A stretch of 64,000 nt of DNA from Ruania alkalisoli (GTDB lineage Bacteria; Actinomycetota; Actinomycetes; Actinomycetales; Beutenbergiaceae). Below the pieces are notes generated by a model. It ran no database searches, was not told where the DNA came from, and saw nothing but the letters and a program-made list of their open reading frames with translations. The stretch is taken from assembly GCF_014960965.1 (NCBI RefSeq), contig NZ_CP063169.1, forward strand, positions 3,753,581 through 3,817,580, given 5' to 3'. A program made the position numbers and the translations under genes. Below, one piece after another: positions 1 through 9,505 of the stretch. Every line of letters starts with the position of its first letter. Within the stretch, counting starts at the first letter, position 1.

Positions 1-26
1 CTCCCCTCACGAGAGAACTCAACACT

Positions 27-40
27 CGTTGAAGTCAACG
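27..40. promoter_or_regulatory. Palindromic operator candidate upstream of TetR gene
   Basis: CGTTGA and TCAACG form a 6-bp inverted repeat around a 2-bp centre. It lies just upstream of a TAGGAT -10 (56-61) that sits 6 nt before the ATG at 68. Self-repression by the TetR protein through this site is inference from position and symmetry. Confidence 0.4.
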
Positions 41-67
41 CGCGTAGATATTCGCTAGGATCGACTC

Positions 68-676
68 ATGACAGACCAGCGATCGGCACGAACCGGGCGG
101 CCAGCTCGCAGCGGCCGACGCCCCGGCGCCAACGACACCCGTGAGCAGATCCTGCGATCTGCGCTCACCCTGTTCTCCGAGCACGGCTACGGGGGCACGA
201 CCATCCGGGCCGTGGCTTCCGACGCTGCGGTCGACCCCGCACTCGTCATGCACTTCTTCGGCTCAAAAGATCAGCTCTTCGCGGCCGTGCTAGCCCAGGT
301 CGACGATCTTCCCGCGCGGATCGGCCAATCTCTGCAGTGCGAGCCCGAACACCTCGCTCACCGTCTCGCCACCTTCTATCTCACCGGCTGGGAGTCCGAG
401 GAGATCGGTCCCGTCCTGCGGGCCGTCCTGCGGTCAGCCAGCGCGAGCGAGGAGGCGGCGCACCGTCTACGCGAGGCGATCGAGGGCCACTTCCTCCGGG
501 ATGCCACCGCCGGCATGGATCCAGCCCTCGCCGAGCGTCTGCCGTTCGCGATGGCGCACCTGTTCGGGATCGCGACGGCACGCTACGTCCTCCAGGTCGG
601 CCCCGTGGCGAACCTCCCCCTCGAGGAGCTGATCGAGATCGTCACCCCCGGCCTGGACGCCGTCCTGCGCCCCTGA
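68..676 (+). CDS. TetR/AcrR family transcriptional regulator
   Basis: A 202-residue one-component repressor. The N-terminal helix-turn-helix lies at about residues 22-68 (TREQILRSALTLFSEHGYGG followed by TIRAVASDAAV and the MHFFGSKDQLF recognition end). The rest is a helical ligand-binding domain like those of the TetR C-terminal 17/16 type. The first ATG is used: a TAGGAT -10 lies 6 nt upstream, so the mRNA is probably leaderless. The next gene is convergent, so the target is probably the gene itself or something outside the window. Ligand unknown. Confidence 0.9.
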   Translation: MTDQRSARTGRPARSGRRPGANDTREQILRSALTLFSEHGYGGTTIRAVASDAAVDPALVMHFFGSKDQLFAAVLAQVDDLPARIGQSLQCEPEHLAHRLATFYLTGWESEEIGPVLRAVLRSASASEEAAHRLREAIEGHFLRDATAGMDPALAERLPFAMAHLFGIATARYVLQVGPVANLPLEELIEIVTPGLDAVLRP

Positions 677-693
677 CCCACGGCGGATCGGGC

Positions 694-1824
<1,131 letters not shown>

Positions 1825-1916
1825 CACACCCCCTGACGTCGACAACCATCGCGCAGCCCTCACCAGGCACCCCAGCCACAGTAGAACTGGCTGAGCATCA
1901 ACGACACTCGAGCGGG

Positions 1917-3206
1917 CTACGGAGCTGGCCGGTCGCCGTCGTAAGCCAGGAACCTGCGCTGCGCCAGGGCGAGCACGGTGATGGCCACCAGGCACAGCAC
2001 CCCGCCGATCACAGCGGCGAGCCCTTCGCCGAACCACGACGCTTCGGCACCGACCACGAGGTCGCCGAGCCGTGGCCCACCGGCTACGACCACCACGAAC
2101 ACGCCCTGCAGCCGCCCACGCATCGCATCGGGGGTGGCCGCCTGCAGGATCGTCTGACGGAAGATCGAGGAGACCGAGTCCGCCGCACCGGCGACCGCGA
2201 GCAGCACGCACGCCGCCACCAGCGCCCACACGATCACCCCCTCCGGTGAGGTCCGCCCGACCAGCAGCAGCACCACACCGAACCCGATCACCGCGAGCGC
2301 GAACACAGCGATCGCGGCCACGATCGCCTTCCCTTGCGCTCGCACACCCGTCAGGCCACCGGAGAGCATGCTCGCCAGCACAGCTCCGACGGCGATCGCT
2401 GCCGTGAGCACGCCGGTGGTGGTCTCCCCTCCTCCGATGAGGACCACCCCGACGGCGGGGAACAGCACCCGAGGCATGGCCAGGATCATGGCGCTCAAGT
2501 CGAGCAGGAACGTCATCCGCAGGTTCGGGCGCGTACCCAGGTAGCGCAGGCCGTCCATCACCGACCGCCATCCGGCCACGCGCGGGCGAACACCCTCCTG
2601 GCCGTCGTGCTCGGGCGGGATGTCCGGCAGCCGCCACAGCGCGTAGAGCGACGCGGTGAACAGCAGTAGGTCGAGGGTGTAGGCCACCCCGAATCCCTGC
2701 CACGCCACGAGCACCGCGCCGAGCAGCGGCCCGAGTGTGAGCGCCACATTCCATGCCAGTGTCTGCAGCGCATTCGCGGCGGCGAGCTGGCTGATCGGTA
2801 TCAGTCGCGGGATGATCGCCGACCGTGCCGGATTGTTGACGGCACTGGCGGCCGACTGCAGCGCCACCAGCACGTAGAGCAGCCAGACCGAATCCAGCGA
2901 TAACCAGGCTTGCAGCGCGAGCATCGCTGTCACCACGAACAGCACGGTGGAGGCGGTCAGCGCGACTCGTCGGCGGTCGAACTGGTCCACGAGCGCCCCG
3001 CCGTACAACCCGAGCACCACCAGCGGCACCAGGGCGAAGATCCCGAGGATGCCCACCGCGAGTGTGGACGCGGTGATCGCGTACACCTGCAGGCCCACAG
3101 CCACGGTTGTCAGCTGGGTGCCGAGGTTGGATATCCCGAGCCCCCACCACAGCCGGCGGAACGCGCCGACGCGCAGCGGCGCGGTGTCGGCGAGCAGTCG
3201 GGGCAC
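1917..3206 (-). CDS. MFS transporter, EntS/MFS_3-like exporter
   Basis: A 429-residue major facilitator protein with about 12 hydrophobic segments. Typical features are the first helix after FRRLWWGLGISNLGTQLTTV, the loop motif GGALVDQFDRRRV between helices 2 and 3, and a second-half MRGRLQGVF loop. It resembles enterobactin-exporter-like (MFS_3) carriers of actinomycetes. The stop is about 92 bp from the start of the FUSC gene on the same strand, so co-transcription is possible. Substrate (siderophore, drug or macrolide) cannot be told from sequence. Confidence 0.85.
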   Translation of the reverse strand: MPRLLADTAPLRVGAFRRLWWGLGISNLGTQLTTVAVGLQVYAITASTLAVGILGIFALVPLVVLGLYGGALVDQFDRRRVALTASTVLFVVTAMLALQAWLSLDSVWLLYVLVALQSAASAVNNPARSAIIPRLIPISQLAAANALQTLAWNVALTLGPLLGAVLVAWQGFGVAYTLDLLLFTASLYALWRLPDIPPEHDGQEGVRPRVAGWRSVMDGLRYLGTRPNLRMTFLLDLSAMILAMPRVLFPAVGVVLIGGGETTTGVLTAAIAVGAVLASMLSGGLTGVRAQGKAIVAAIAVFALAVIGFGVVLLLVGRTSPEGVIVWALVAACVLLAVAGAADSVSSIFRQTILQAATPDAMRGRLQGVFVVVVAGGPRLGDLVVGAEASWFGEGLAAVIGGVLCLVAITVLALAQRRFLAYDGDRPAP

Positions 3207-3276
3207 GATGCCCGAGCCTACGCCCGTCGGTCAGGGGCTACGTCGCCTGCCGGCAGATCGATTCCCCGGACCCTGT

Positions 3277-3846
3277 TCACTCAACCCGCCAGCACCCCTC
3301 GATGTGATCGTCGACCATCCCCGCCGACTGCATCAGCGCGTACATCGTGGTCGGACCGACGAACCGGAATCCCCGCTTACGCAGCGTCTTGCTCATGGCA
3401 GTTGACTCTGCCGTGACGGCCGGGACGTCATCGAACGTCTGCGGTCGCGCAGCTGGCGCCGGGGCGAAGGACCACATCAGTGCATCCAGTTCGCCCTCGG
3501 CCATCTCCTGCACGAGCCGCGCGTTCTCGATGGTGGCCACGATCTTCGCCCGGTTGCGGATGATGCCGGCATCGCCCATCAGGCGTTCGATGTCATCGTC
3601 GCCGAACTGCGCCACCTCCGCGGGCACGAATCCGGCGAACACCTCACGGAAGCGGGGCCGTTTGCGCAGGATGGTGATCCAGGAGAGACCAGCCTGGAAG
3701 CCCTCCAGAGCCATCTTCTCGAAGAGGGCCCGGTCGCCCCGCAGCGGGAAGCCCCACTCCTGGTCGTGGTAGCGCTCGTAGTCGGCGTCCGAGCCGACCC
3801 AGCCGCAGCGGGTGCGCCCGTCGGTTCCGGTGATGAGGGAGTCCAT
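3277..3846 (-). CDS. tag: DNA-3-methyladenine glycosylase I
   Basis: 189 residues, the usual Tag length. Removes 3-methyladenine from alkylated DNA at the start of base-excision repair. The zinc-snap ligands are visible: Cys in RCGWVGSD with His in YERYHDQEWG near the N-terminus, and His and Cys in DDHIEGCW at the C-terminus. The LEGFQAGLSWITIL helix and the NRAKI segment match the family. Start is ATG 3846; the longer upstream open frame lacks family similarity. It lies 45 bp from the stop of the radical SAM gene on the same strand. Confidence 0.92.
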   Translation of the reverse strand: MDSLITGTDGRTRCGWVGSDADYERYHDQEWGFPLRGDRALFEKMALEGFQAGLSWITILRKRPRFREVFAGFVPAEVAQFGDDDIERLMGDAGIIRNRAKIVATIENARLVQEMAEGELDALMWSFAPAPAARPQTFDDVPAVTAESTAMSKTLRKRGFRFVGPTTMYALMQSAGMVDDHIEGCWRVE

Positions 3847-3890
3847 AGTTCTCAGCGTAGAGAGAGGCACCGACATCGGCGCACGCCCAC

Positions 3891-5507
3891 TCAGAACAGC
3901 GACGCCTGCACCGGGCGAGGATCGACCTGTGCCGCCGCCGGTAGCTCCGGATCCCCGACGGCGTCCGGATCCGTCCGTAGTGTCCACCTCGCCCCACGCT
4001 CGGCCTCGTCTCGCACGAAACCGTGCCGACGGCGCAGCCTGCGCACCCTGTCCGCGAGCCAGTCACGGTACTCACCCGTGGTGTAGGAGCCGCGTCCGAA
4101 GAGCGCCCGGTACTTGGGCACGAGCGCCGGGTACTCACGGGCCAGCCAGGCCATGAACCACTCCCGCGCACCGGGCCGCAGGTGCAGCGGCCCGGCGGTC
4201 ACCCAGGCACCGCCGGCCTCACGGATCGCGCCGAACAGCTCGTTCATATGCTGCTCGGAGTCGGTGAGCCAGGGCAGGATCGGCATCGCCATCACCGTCG
4301 GGCGCAGACCAGCATCAGCAACGGCTCGGATCAGGCCCAATCGCGCCTGCGGGGTGGGCGTGCCCGGTTCCACGCGTTGCTGCAGTTCGGGGTCGGTGAA
4401 GGCCAGGGAGATGCCCACACCGACGTCCACTCGTTCGGCCGCCCGCTGCAGCAGTGGCAGGTCACGGCGCAACAGCGGACCCTTGGTGAGGATGGAGAAC
4501 GGGGTGCGTGACGCCGTCAGGGCCTCGATGATGCCCGGCATCAGCCGGTAGCGGCCCTCGGCTCGCATGTACGGGTCCGAGTTGGTGCCGAGCGCCACGT
4601 GCTCACGCTTCCAGGACGGCTTCGCGAGTTCGGCGCGCAGCACCTCGGCTACGTTGGCCTTGACCACGATCTGGGTGTCGAAGTCGGCACCGGAGTCGAG
4701 GTCGAGATACTCGTGAGTCTTGCGCGCAAAGCAGTTGTGGCTGATGACCCCGTTGGCGATGAAGTCCCCGGTCCCGGTCGTGATGTCAACCATCCGGCGC
4801 TCTGCACCGAGGTCCTCGACGCTCGCGACGCCGAGGTCTGCTGAGGTCTTCACCACCTCGCCGACAATGGCCAACTTGCGGGTGATGGCGGGTCCGCCTC
4901 GAGGGCCAAGACCGTTCCCACTGCCGGAACCGAGACCGAGCCCCATCAGCGAATCGTTAATCGTCAAGTAGGCACGCTGACCCTGGCCGGGAGCACGCGG
5001 GGCGACATGCGTCCAGCCACGGGCCGTCAGGAATCGGTGGTCACCGCTCGCTACGATCTCGGTGCCATCGCGAAGGGTTGTCCGGTAAGCGCGCTTTCGC
5101 GTCCGCCAGGTTGCGAGCACCGGCGTCTCGACGTATCGCCGGCGCTTTCCCTCCAGCTGCGTCCCCACAATGCGGTCACCGACGTCAAGCTCGCCGATCG
5201 GCTTCTGACGCCCGTCGGCCATCAGCACGAGCGTGTCCGGGCTCAGGCAGTACACGCACTGGTGAAGACATCCACGCGTGGGGTTGACCGTCCACGCGAA
5301 CGGCATCCTCGACCCACCCGGTACGCGGTTCAGAGCGCTCTTGCAGAGCACCTCATGGAACGTCACTCCCGCGAACTCCGGCGTCGTCACACTGCGGATC
5401 AGTCCGCGCAGCGGCAGCAGCGCTCCGGCGTCCGTGGCTTGCTGGGCTTCCCATCGCCTACCACCAGTCGAACATACATTCGATGCCAGTGGGCGACTTC
5501 GACACAC
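3891..5507 (-). CDS. Rv2578c family radical SAM protein with intein
   Basis: 538 residues as translated. Extein parts match the actinobacterial Rv2578c family: TFHEVLCKSALN and TVNPTRGC, then CFARKTHEYLD, VALGTNSDPYMRAEGRY, SILTKGPLLRRDLPLL and the C-terminal VQASLF. The [4Fe-4S] motif CX3CX2C consists of C80, C84 and a third Cys created only after splicing: an intein (C87-N258) interrupts it and C259 is the +1 residue. The spliced protein would be about 366 residues. Start is uncertain: the only in-frame candidate near the conserved RWEAQQ segment is GTG 5507, without a clear ribosome binding site. The reaction is unknown; the SAM-radical fold is confident. Such intein-bearing members are known in this family. 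Confidence 0.88.
   Translation of the reverse strand: MCRSRPLASNVCSTGGRRWEAQQATDAGALLPLRGLIRSVTTPEFAGVTFHEVLCKSALNRVPGGSRMPFAWTVNPTRGCLHQCVYCLSPDTLVLMADGRQKPIGELDVGDRIVGTQLEGKRRRYVETPVLATWRTRKRAYRTTLRDGTEIVASGDHRFLTARGWTHVAPRAPGQGQRAYLTINDSLMGLGLGSGSGNGLGPRGGPAITRKLAIVGEVVKTSADLGVASVEDLGAERRMVDITTGTGDFIANGVISHNCFARKTHEYLDLDSGADFDTQIVVKANVAEVLRAELAKPSWKREHVALGTNSDPYMRAEGRYRLMPGIIEALTASRTPFSILTKGPLLRRDLPLLQRAAERVDVGVGISLAFTDPELQQRVEPGTPTPQARLGLIRAVADAGLRPTVMAMPILPWLTDSEQHMNELFGAIREAGGAWVTAGPLHLRPGAREWFMAWLAREYPALVPKYRALFGRGSYTTGEYRDWLADRVRRLRRRHGFVRDEAERGARWTLRTDPDAVGDPELPAAAQVDPRPVQASLF
4734..5249 (-). other. Intein coding segment (mini-intein, 172 residues)
   Basis: Residues 87-258 of the radical SAM ORF. 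Block A starts with Cys (CLSPDTLVLMADG, then GELDVGDRI); block B is TEIVASGDHRFLTARGW with the His; blocks F/G are MVDITTGTGDFIANGVISHN, ending His-Asn before Cys+1. At 172 residues there is room only for the Hint splicing domain. A Gly/Ser-rich stretch near residues 189-206 occupies the place where a homing endonuclease usually sits, and no LAGLIDADG blocks are visible. Splicing would join VY to CFARK. Confidence 0.93.
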
Positions 5508-5571
5508 CCGGTCCCAGCCGACCAGATCACGCCAACAGTTGCATCACCGCCCGTACATCACCGGGCGCGAA

Positions 5572-5618
5572 CGCTGACGTGCTCGGCATCTGCGGCGCGA
5601 ACGCCGAGCACGTCAGCG
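5572..5618. repeat. Intergenic inverted repeat, family B copy 1
   Basis: 16-bp perfect arms (CGCTGACGTGCTCGGC, 5572-5587, and its complement 5603-5618) with a 15-nt loop. It lies 65 bp beyond the start of the radical SAM gene. A related repeat is at 46371-46423. Confidence 0.85.
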
Positions 5619-5682
5619 CTCGGCTGCTCGATCGGACCGGCCACGCCGCTCAGGGGTCTGAAACTCAGGGTGAAACTCGAGA

Positions 5683-5704
5683 AGGGGCCGAAAGTTCGGC
5701 CCCT
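5683..5704. repeat. Intergenic palindrome, family A copy 1
   Basis: Arms AGGGGCCGAA and TTCGGCCCCT around a 2-nt centre. It is preceded by a GGGTCTGAAACTCAGGGT segment that also recurs, inverted, beside copy 2 at 43829. It lies downstream of the SIP stop on the minus strand and could serve as its terminator. Confidence 0.85.
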
Positions 5705-5747
5705 GGAGGGGCAGCACCCTCCTCGGGAGGCTCACGCCAACCGCGCC

Positions 5748-6593
5748 CTACGCCGAGCGGCGCGCCTCCTCGGCTTCCATCTGCGCCACCCACTGGCGCT
5801 TCATGGTGCGCCACTGGTCGTCGTTGGTGCCGCGCTTCCAGTATCCGGAGGCGGACAGGTCCTCCTTCGGCACATCCCACTCGAACCGCAGCAGCGAACG
5901 CAGCTGCTTGACCACGTCGGCGTCGCCGTGGACGAACGCGTGCACGCGCCCTGCCGGACGCTCCAGCTCGCGCACGGCCGCCACGAGCGCCTCGCCCGGC
6001 TCGGCCTCCACGCTCGAGGCAGACCGGTGGATCCACTGCACCTCGGCCCCGGCAACGGTGAGCAGCGGTTGCTCCTCGGCCGGATCGGCCACCTCGATGA
6101 TCGCCCGCACCACCGCCTCCTCCGGCATGGCCTCCAGCGTGGCGGCGATCGCGGGCAACGCACTTTCGTCACCGGCGAGCAGGTGCCAGTCCGCCTCGGG
6201 GTTCGGCGCGTACCCGCGCCCCGGCCCGAACAGCTGCACCTGGTCACCGGGCCGGGCCGCAGCCGCCCAGGGCCCGGCGATCCCCTCGTCGCCATGCACC
6301 ACGAAGTCGATGGTGGCGTGCCCGGACTCAGGGTCCCACGCACGGATGGTGTACGTGCGCATCACCGGCCAGTCCTCGGCGGGAATCCGCTCCTTGACCT
6401 CCTCGAGGTCGAACGGCTCGCTCACGCCGGTACCGGGCCGCGGGAGCAGCACCTTGACGTAGGTGTCGGTATAGCCGGCCGGGTCAACGTCCAGCGGCCC
6501 ACCGCCCGGCGCGGAGAACACCAACCGAACCATGTGCGGGGTGATCCGCTCGCTGCTGACGACCTCGGCGCGCTGCGCCACTCCCTTGGGCAC
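5748..6593 (-). CDS. Siderophore-interacting protein (FAD ferric reductase family)
   Basis: 281 residues of the SIP/ViuB family, cytosolic flavoproteins that release iron by reducing ferric siderophores. Visible are the FAD-binding strand RTYTIRAWDPE, the GPGRGY loop, LAGDESALPAI and the C-terminal GYWKRG signature. Start chosen at GTG 6593 because AGGAGG lies 5 nt upstream; a longer frame to GTG 6626 is possible. An IdeR/DtxR-type iron box (6644-6662) lies just upstream, so iron-starvation induction is expected. The electron donor cannot be read from sequence. Confidence 0.92.
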   Translation of the reverse strand: MPKGVAQRAEVVSSERITPHMVRLVFSAPGGGPLDVDPAGYTDTYVKVLLPRPGTGVSEPFDLEEVKERIPAEDWPVMRTYTIRAWDPESGHATIDFVVHGDEGIAGPWAAAARPGDQVQLFGPGRGYAPNPEADWHLLAGDESALPAIAATLEAMPEEAVVRAIIEVADPAEEQPLLTVAGAEVQWIHRSASSVEAEPGEALVAAVRELERPAGRVHAFVHGDADVVKQLRSLLRFEWDVPKEDLSASGYWKRGTNDDQWRTMKRQWVAQMEAEEARRSA

Positions 6594-6643
6594 AAGGCCC
6601 TCCTCACCACATCGACGGGGCAGCACACAAATGCCACCATCTC

Positions 6644-6662
6644 TAAGGTAAGCCTAACCATC
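6644..6662. promoter_or_regulatory. DtxR/IdeR iron box
   Basis: TAAGGTAAGCCTAACCATC matches the 19-bp consensus TWAGGTWAGSCTWACCTWA at 17 positions. It sits between the divergent SIP gene (start 6593) and metallo-hydrolase gene (start 6708), so iron-loaded repressor could control either or both. Confidence 0.85.
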
Positions 6663-6707
6663 CTCGCTGGATACCCCAACCGGCGTGGCCGATGCCACAC
6701 TCGTGCC

Positions 6708-7445
6708 GTGGACATCACCGACGGCGTCCTGGTGCTCACCTCCCGCACCATGCACACCACCACCACGGTCCTGCACGAGGGGAGCTGCGCCGTCGTAGTG
6801 GATCCGGCCTGGCAGGCCGACGAGTTGGCCGGCCTGGCGGACCTGCTCACCTCCCGCGGCCTGATACCGGTGCTCGGCTGGGCCACCCACGCCCACCACG
6901 ACCATGTGCTCTGGCACCCCGGCCTCGGCACTCCACCGCGGCTGGCGAGCCCTGCCGCCGCCCAGGACGCGGCCGCGCACCTGGATCAGCTGCGTGCGGC
7001 GCTGAACCTACCGCCCGAGTTGCTCGGCCTGGCAGGTGAGATCGAGGCCCACGACGGCGACCGGTTGCCCTGGCAGGGTCCCGTCGCCCAGATCCTCACC
7101 CACCACGCCCATGCCCCGGGGCACACCGCCCTATGGTTGCCCGGCCCCCGGGTGCTGATCGCCGGCGACATGCTCTCGGACGTAGAGATCCCGCTGCTGG
7201 AGGGCAGCACGCTCGCGCAGTACCGCGCGGGGATCGAGCTGCTCGCCCCGTACGTCGAGCAGGCGAAGTTCCTCATCCCGGGGCATGGCACCGTCGCCCG
7301 AGCGGGCGTGGCCGACTCCCCCACCCGCCAACTCGCCCACGACCGCCGCTACCTGGACCGGCCTGATCTCCCCGATCCGCGTCTCCTCCAGGCCGAACCA
7401 TGGCTACTGGAGGCCCACCAGGAGAACCTCAGCCGGATGCGCTGA
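6708..7445 (+). CDS. MBL-fold metallo-hydrolase
   Basis: 245 residues of the metallo-beta-lactamase fold. The metal motif HAHHDH lies near residue 66, a second-site His in HAPGHTALWLPG, the bridging Asp in LIAGDMLSD, and the last His in IPGHGTV. This set matches glyoxalase-II-like hydrolases and related thioesterases. GTG 6708 is the first start in frame with family similarity; no strong ribosome binding site is present, so the start may be leaderless. It is divergent from the SIP gene across the iron box. Substrate unknown. Confidence 0.88.
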   Translation: MDITDGVLVLTSRTMHTTTTVLHEGSCAVVVDPAWQADELAGLADLLTSRGLIPVLGWATHAHHDHVLWHPGLGTPPRLASPAAAQDAAAHLDQLRAALNLPPELLGLAGEIEAHDGDRLPWQGPVAQILTHHAHAPGHTALWLPGPRVLIAGDMLSDVEIPLLEGSTLAQYRAGIELLAPYVEQAKFLIPGHGTVARAGVADSPTRQLAHDRRYLDRPDLPDPRLLQAEPWLLEAHQENLSRMR

Positions 7446-7450
7446 CCGGC

Positions 7451-9505
7451 TCAGCTCTTCTTCTGACTCTTCTCACTCACCGGCTCGTTCCCCGAGGCCC
7501 GGCGGCGCCGGTAGTAGTCGCGCGCCTCCCGCTGGCGCTGCCCCTCCACCCCGGTGCCGATCACAGCACCGACGTGCTTATCGGAGTACCCGAACGCCTC
7601 CACCAGATCCTGCGCGTGGTGGCGCAGGCGCGGCAGCAGCCGGTTGATGTAGGACGTGACCGTGCGCGCCCGCTGGGCGGAGATCCGGCCGTTGATGAGA
7701 TACCAGGAGAGGTTCTTCTCGATCGTGACCAGCCCGAACAGATCCCGCAGCCACGTCATCACCTTGCGGGTGTCATCGTCACGGATACTGGCGACCGCCT
7801 CGGTGAAGGCCTCCCACTGAAGCAGCTCTCCGTGCGCACGCGCAGCTTCGATGAGGTCGTGCTGGTGGGAGTTAAACAGCGCCTGTGCCACATCCGCTGG
7901 TGCGCCCTTGGCGGCGCGGAGTGCGAGGGCGATCTCCTCCACCATGGACTCCACCCGGTCCTCGAGCAGCTCGCGCTGTGCGTCGGGATCGCGGATCTCC
8001 CCGGCCGAACGTGCCAGCGATCCGCCATCCTGGATGGACTGTGCCGCGCGCCGCAGCGGCGTGCGGTGCAAGGTCATGTCGACGGCGCGATCAGCCACCC
8101 AGCGCACCGCACCGGCCACATCCATCTTCGCCATCTCGCGCCCGTAGTCGGTGAGCAGTCGCTTGCCCACCAGCTGCAGAAGGACGTGGTTGTCACCCTC
8201 GAAGGTGGCGTAGACGTCCATGTCCTGGTGCCAGGTGACGAACTTGTTCTCAGCCAAGTACCCGGCCCCGCCGCACGCCTCCCGGCAGGTCTGGATCGTC
8301 TCCAGCGCGAGCCAGGTGCTCAACGGCTTCGATGCTGCGGCGAGGGTCTCCAGGTCCTGCCGGTCGCCGTCGGTGTCATGCTCACCGGAGAAGACCTCGT
8401 GGAAACGCTGCCCGAGCTGGTTGTGCATGAACTGGGCGGCATAGGTGCGCGCGAGCAGCGGCAGCAGCCGGCGCTGGTGCTGCTGGTAGTCCATCAGCAC
8501 GGTCTCGACGTCCTCGTCGGCTCCGGTGAACTGGCGCCGTTCGTTGGCGTACCGGATCGCGGTCGCGAGCGCCATCTTGGAGACGACGACGGCGGATCCG
8601 CCGAGGGAGACCCGGCCCTGCACCAGCGTGCCGAGCATGGTGAAGAAGCGTCGCCCGGGGCTGTCGATCGGTGAACTGTAGGTGCCGTCCGGGGCGACGT
8701 CGCCGTACCGGTTGAGGAGGTTCTCCCGCGGGATGCGCACGCGGTCGAAGTGCAAGCGTCCGTTGTCGACGCCGTTCAGGCCACCCTTGGGCCCGTCATC
8801 CTCACCGCCGACCCCTGGCAGGAAGTCGCCGGCGGCCCCATCCGGCGCGGTCTCGCGGATGGGCACGTAGAAGGCGTGCACGCCGTGGTTCACCCCGGCG
8901 GTGATCAGCTGGGCGAACACGACGGCGGCGGTCCCGTGGTCGGCGGCGTTGCCGATGTAGTCCTTCCAGGCCCCTCGGAAGGGAGTGTGGATCTCGAACT
9001 CCTCGGCCGCCGGGTCATAGGTGGCCGTGGTGCCGATGGCCGCCACGTCGGAGCCGTGCCCGGTCTCGGTCATCGCGAAGCAGCCGGGAACGGTCAGGTC
9101 CATCGCGCCCGGCAGGAGCCGGTCGTGGTGGATCTCGGTGCCCAGGTGGAGGATGGCCGCGCCGAACAGGCCCCACTGCACACCACCCTTGATCTGCAAT
9201 GACGGATCGGCGACGGCGAGCTCTTCGAAGCCTGCGATATTGCCGCCCGGGTCGTCATACCCGCCGAGCCGTTCCGGGAAGGCCCGGTTCACGACCTCGA
9301 GCTCGACCAGGTAGCGCGACTGCTCGAGCACGCGCGCACGATGCTCGGCGACCGTCAGGTTGTCTGCGCGGCGCAGGCGTTCGTCGAGCATGAGATCGCG
9401 CACCCGACGGCGATGCTCACCCCATCGTCCGTCGACCAGGTCGGCCACGGCGCGGGTGTTGAGGGTCAGGTCGGACGCAGCTGTGCGATCCGCAGTTGTG
9501 GTCAT
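7451..9505 (-). CDS. fadE5: Acyl-CoA dehydrogenase, FadE5-like
   Basis: 684 residues, long like the acyl-CoA oxidase/FadE5 group. Oxidises acyl-CoA to trans-2-enoyl-CoA with FAD. Visible are FAMTETGHGSDV (flavin/substrate loop, ~143-155), the Arg of YANERRQF, and TFEGDNHVLL with the catalytic-position Glu (~E436). Start ATG 9505 has GGGAG upstream and overlaps the TetR stop as ATGA. Gene order with the thiolase, long FabG and MaoC genes matches M. tuberculosis Rv0244c-Rv0241c. The role in long-chain fatty acid turnover is inferred from that synteny. The C-terminal tail (EKSQKKS) is basic and low complexity. Confidence 0.88.
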   Translation of the reverse strand: MTTTADRTAASDLTLNTRAVADLVDGRWGEHRRRVRDLMLDERLRRADNLTVAEHRARVLEQSRYLVELEVVNRAFPERLGGYDDPGGNIAGFEELAVADPSLQIKGGVQWGLFGAAILHLGTEIHHDRLLPGAMDLTVPGCFAMTETGHGSDVAAIGTTATYDPAAEEFEIHTPFRGAWKDYIGNAADHGTAAVVFAQLITAGVNHGVHAFYVPIRETAPDGAAGDFLPGVGGEDDGPKGGLNGVDNGRLHFDRVRIPRENLLNRYGDVAPDGTYSSPIDSPGRRFFTMLGTLVQGRVSLGGSAVVVSKMALATAIRYANERRQFTGADEDVETVLMDYQQHQRRLLPLLARTYAAQFMHNQLGQRFHEVFSGEHDTDGDRQDLETLAAASKPLSTWLALETIQTCREACGGAGYLAENKFVTWHQDMDVYATFEGDNHVLLQLVGKRLLTDYGREMAKMDVAGAVRWVADRAVDMTLHRTPLRRAAQSIQDGGSLARSAGEIRDPDAQRELLEDRVESMVEEIALALRAAKGAPADVAQALFNSHQHDLIEAARAHGELLQWEAFTEAVASIRDDDTRKVMTWLRDLFGLVTIEKNLSWYLINGRISAQRARTVTSYINRLLPRLRHHAQDLVEAFGYSDKHVGAVIGTGVEGQRQREARDYYRRRRASGNEPVSEKSQKKS

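Noticed and set aside
5007-7445. 812-residue open frame on the plus strand
   Set aside because: Only the last 245 codons (from 6708) resemble a protein; the rest is antisense to the radical SAM and SIP genes, as is common in high-GC DNA.
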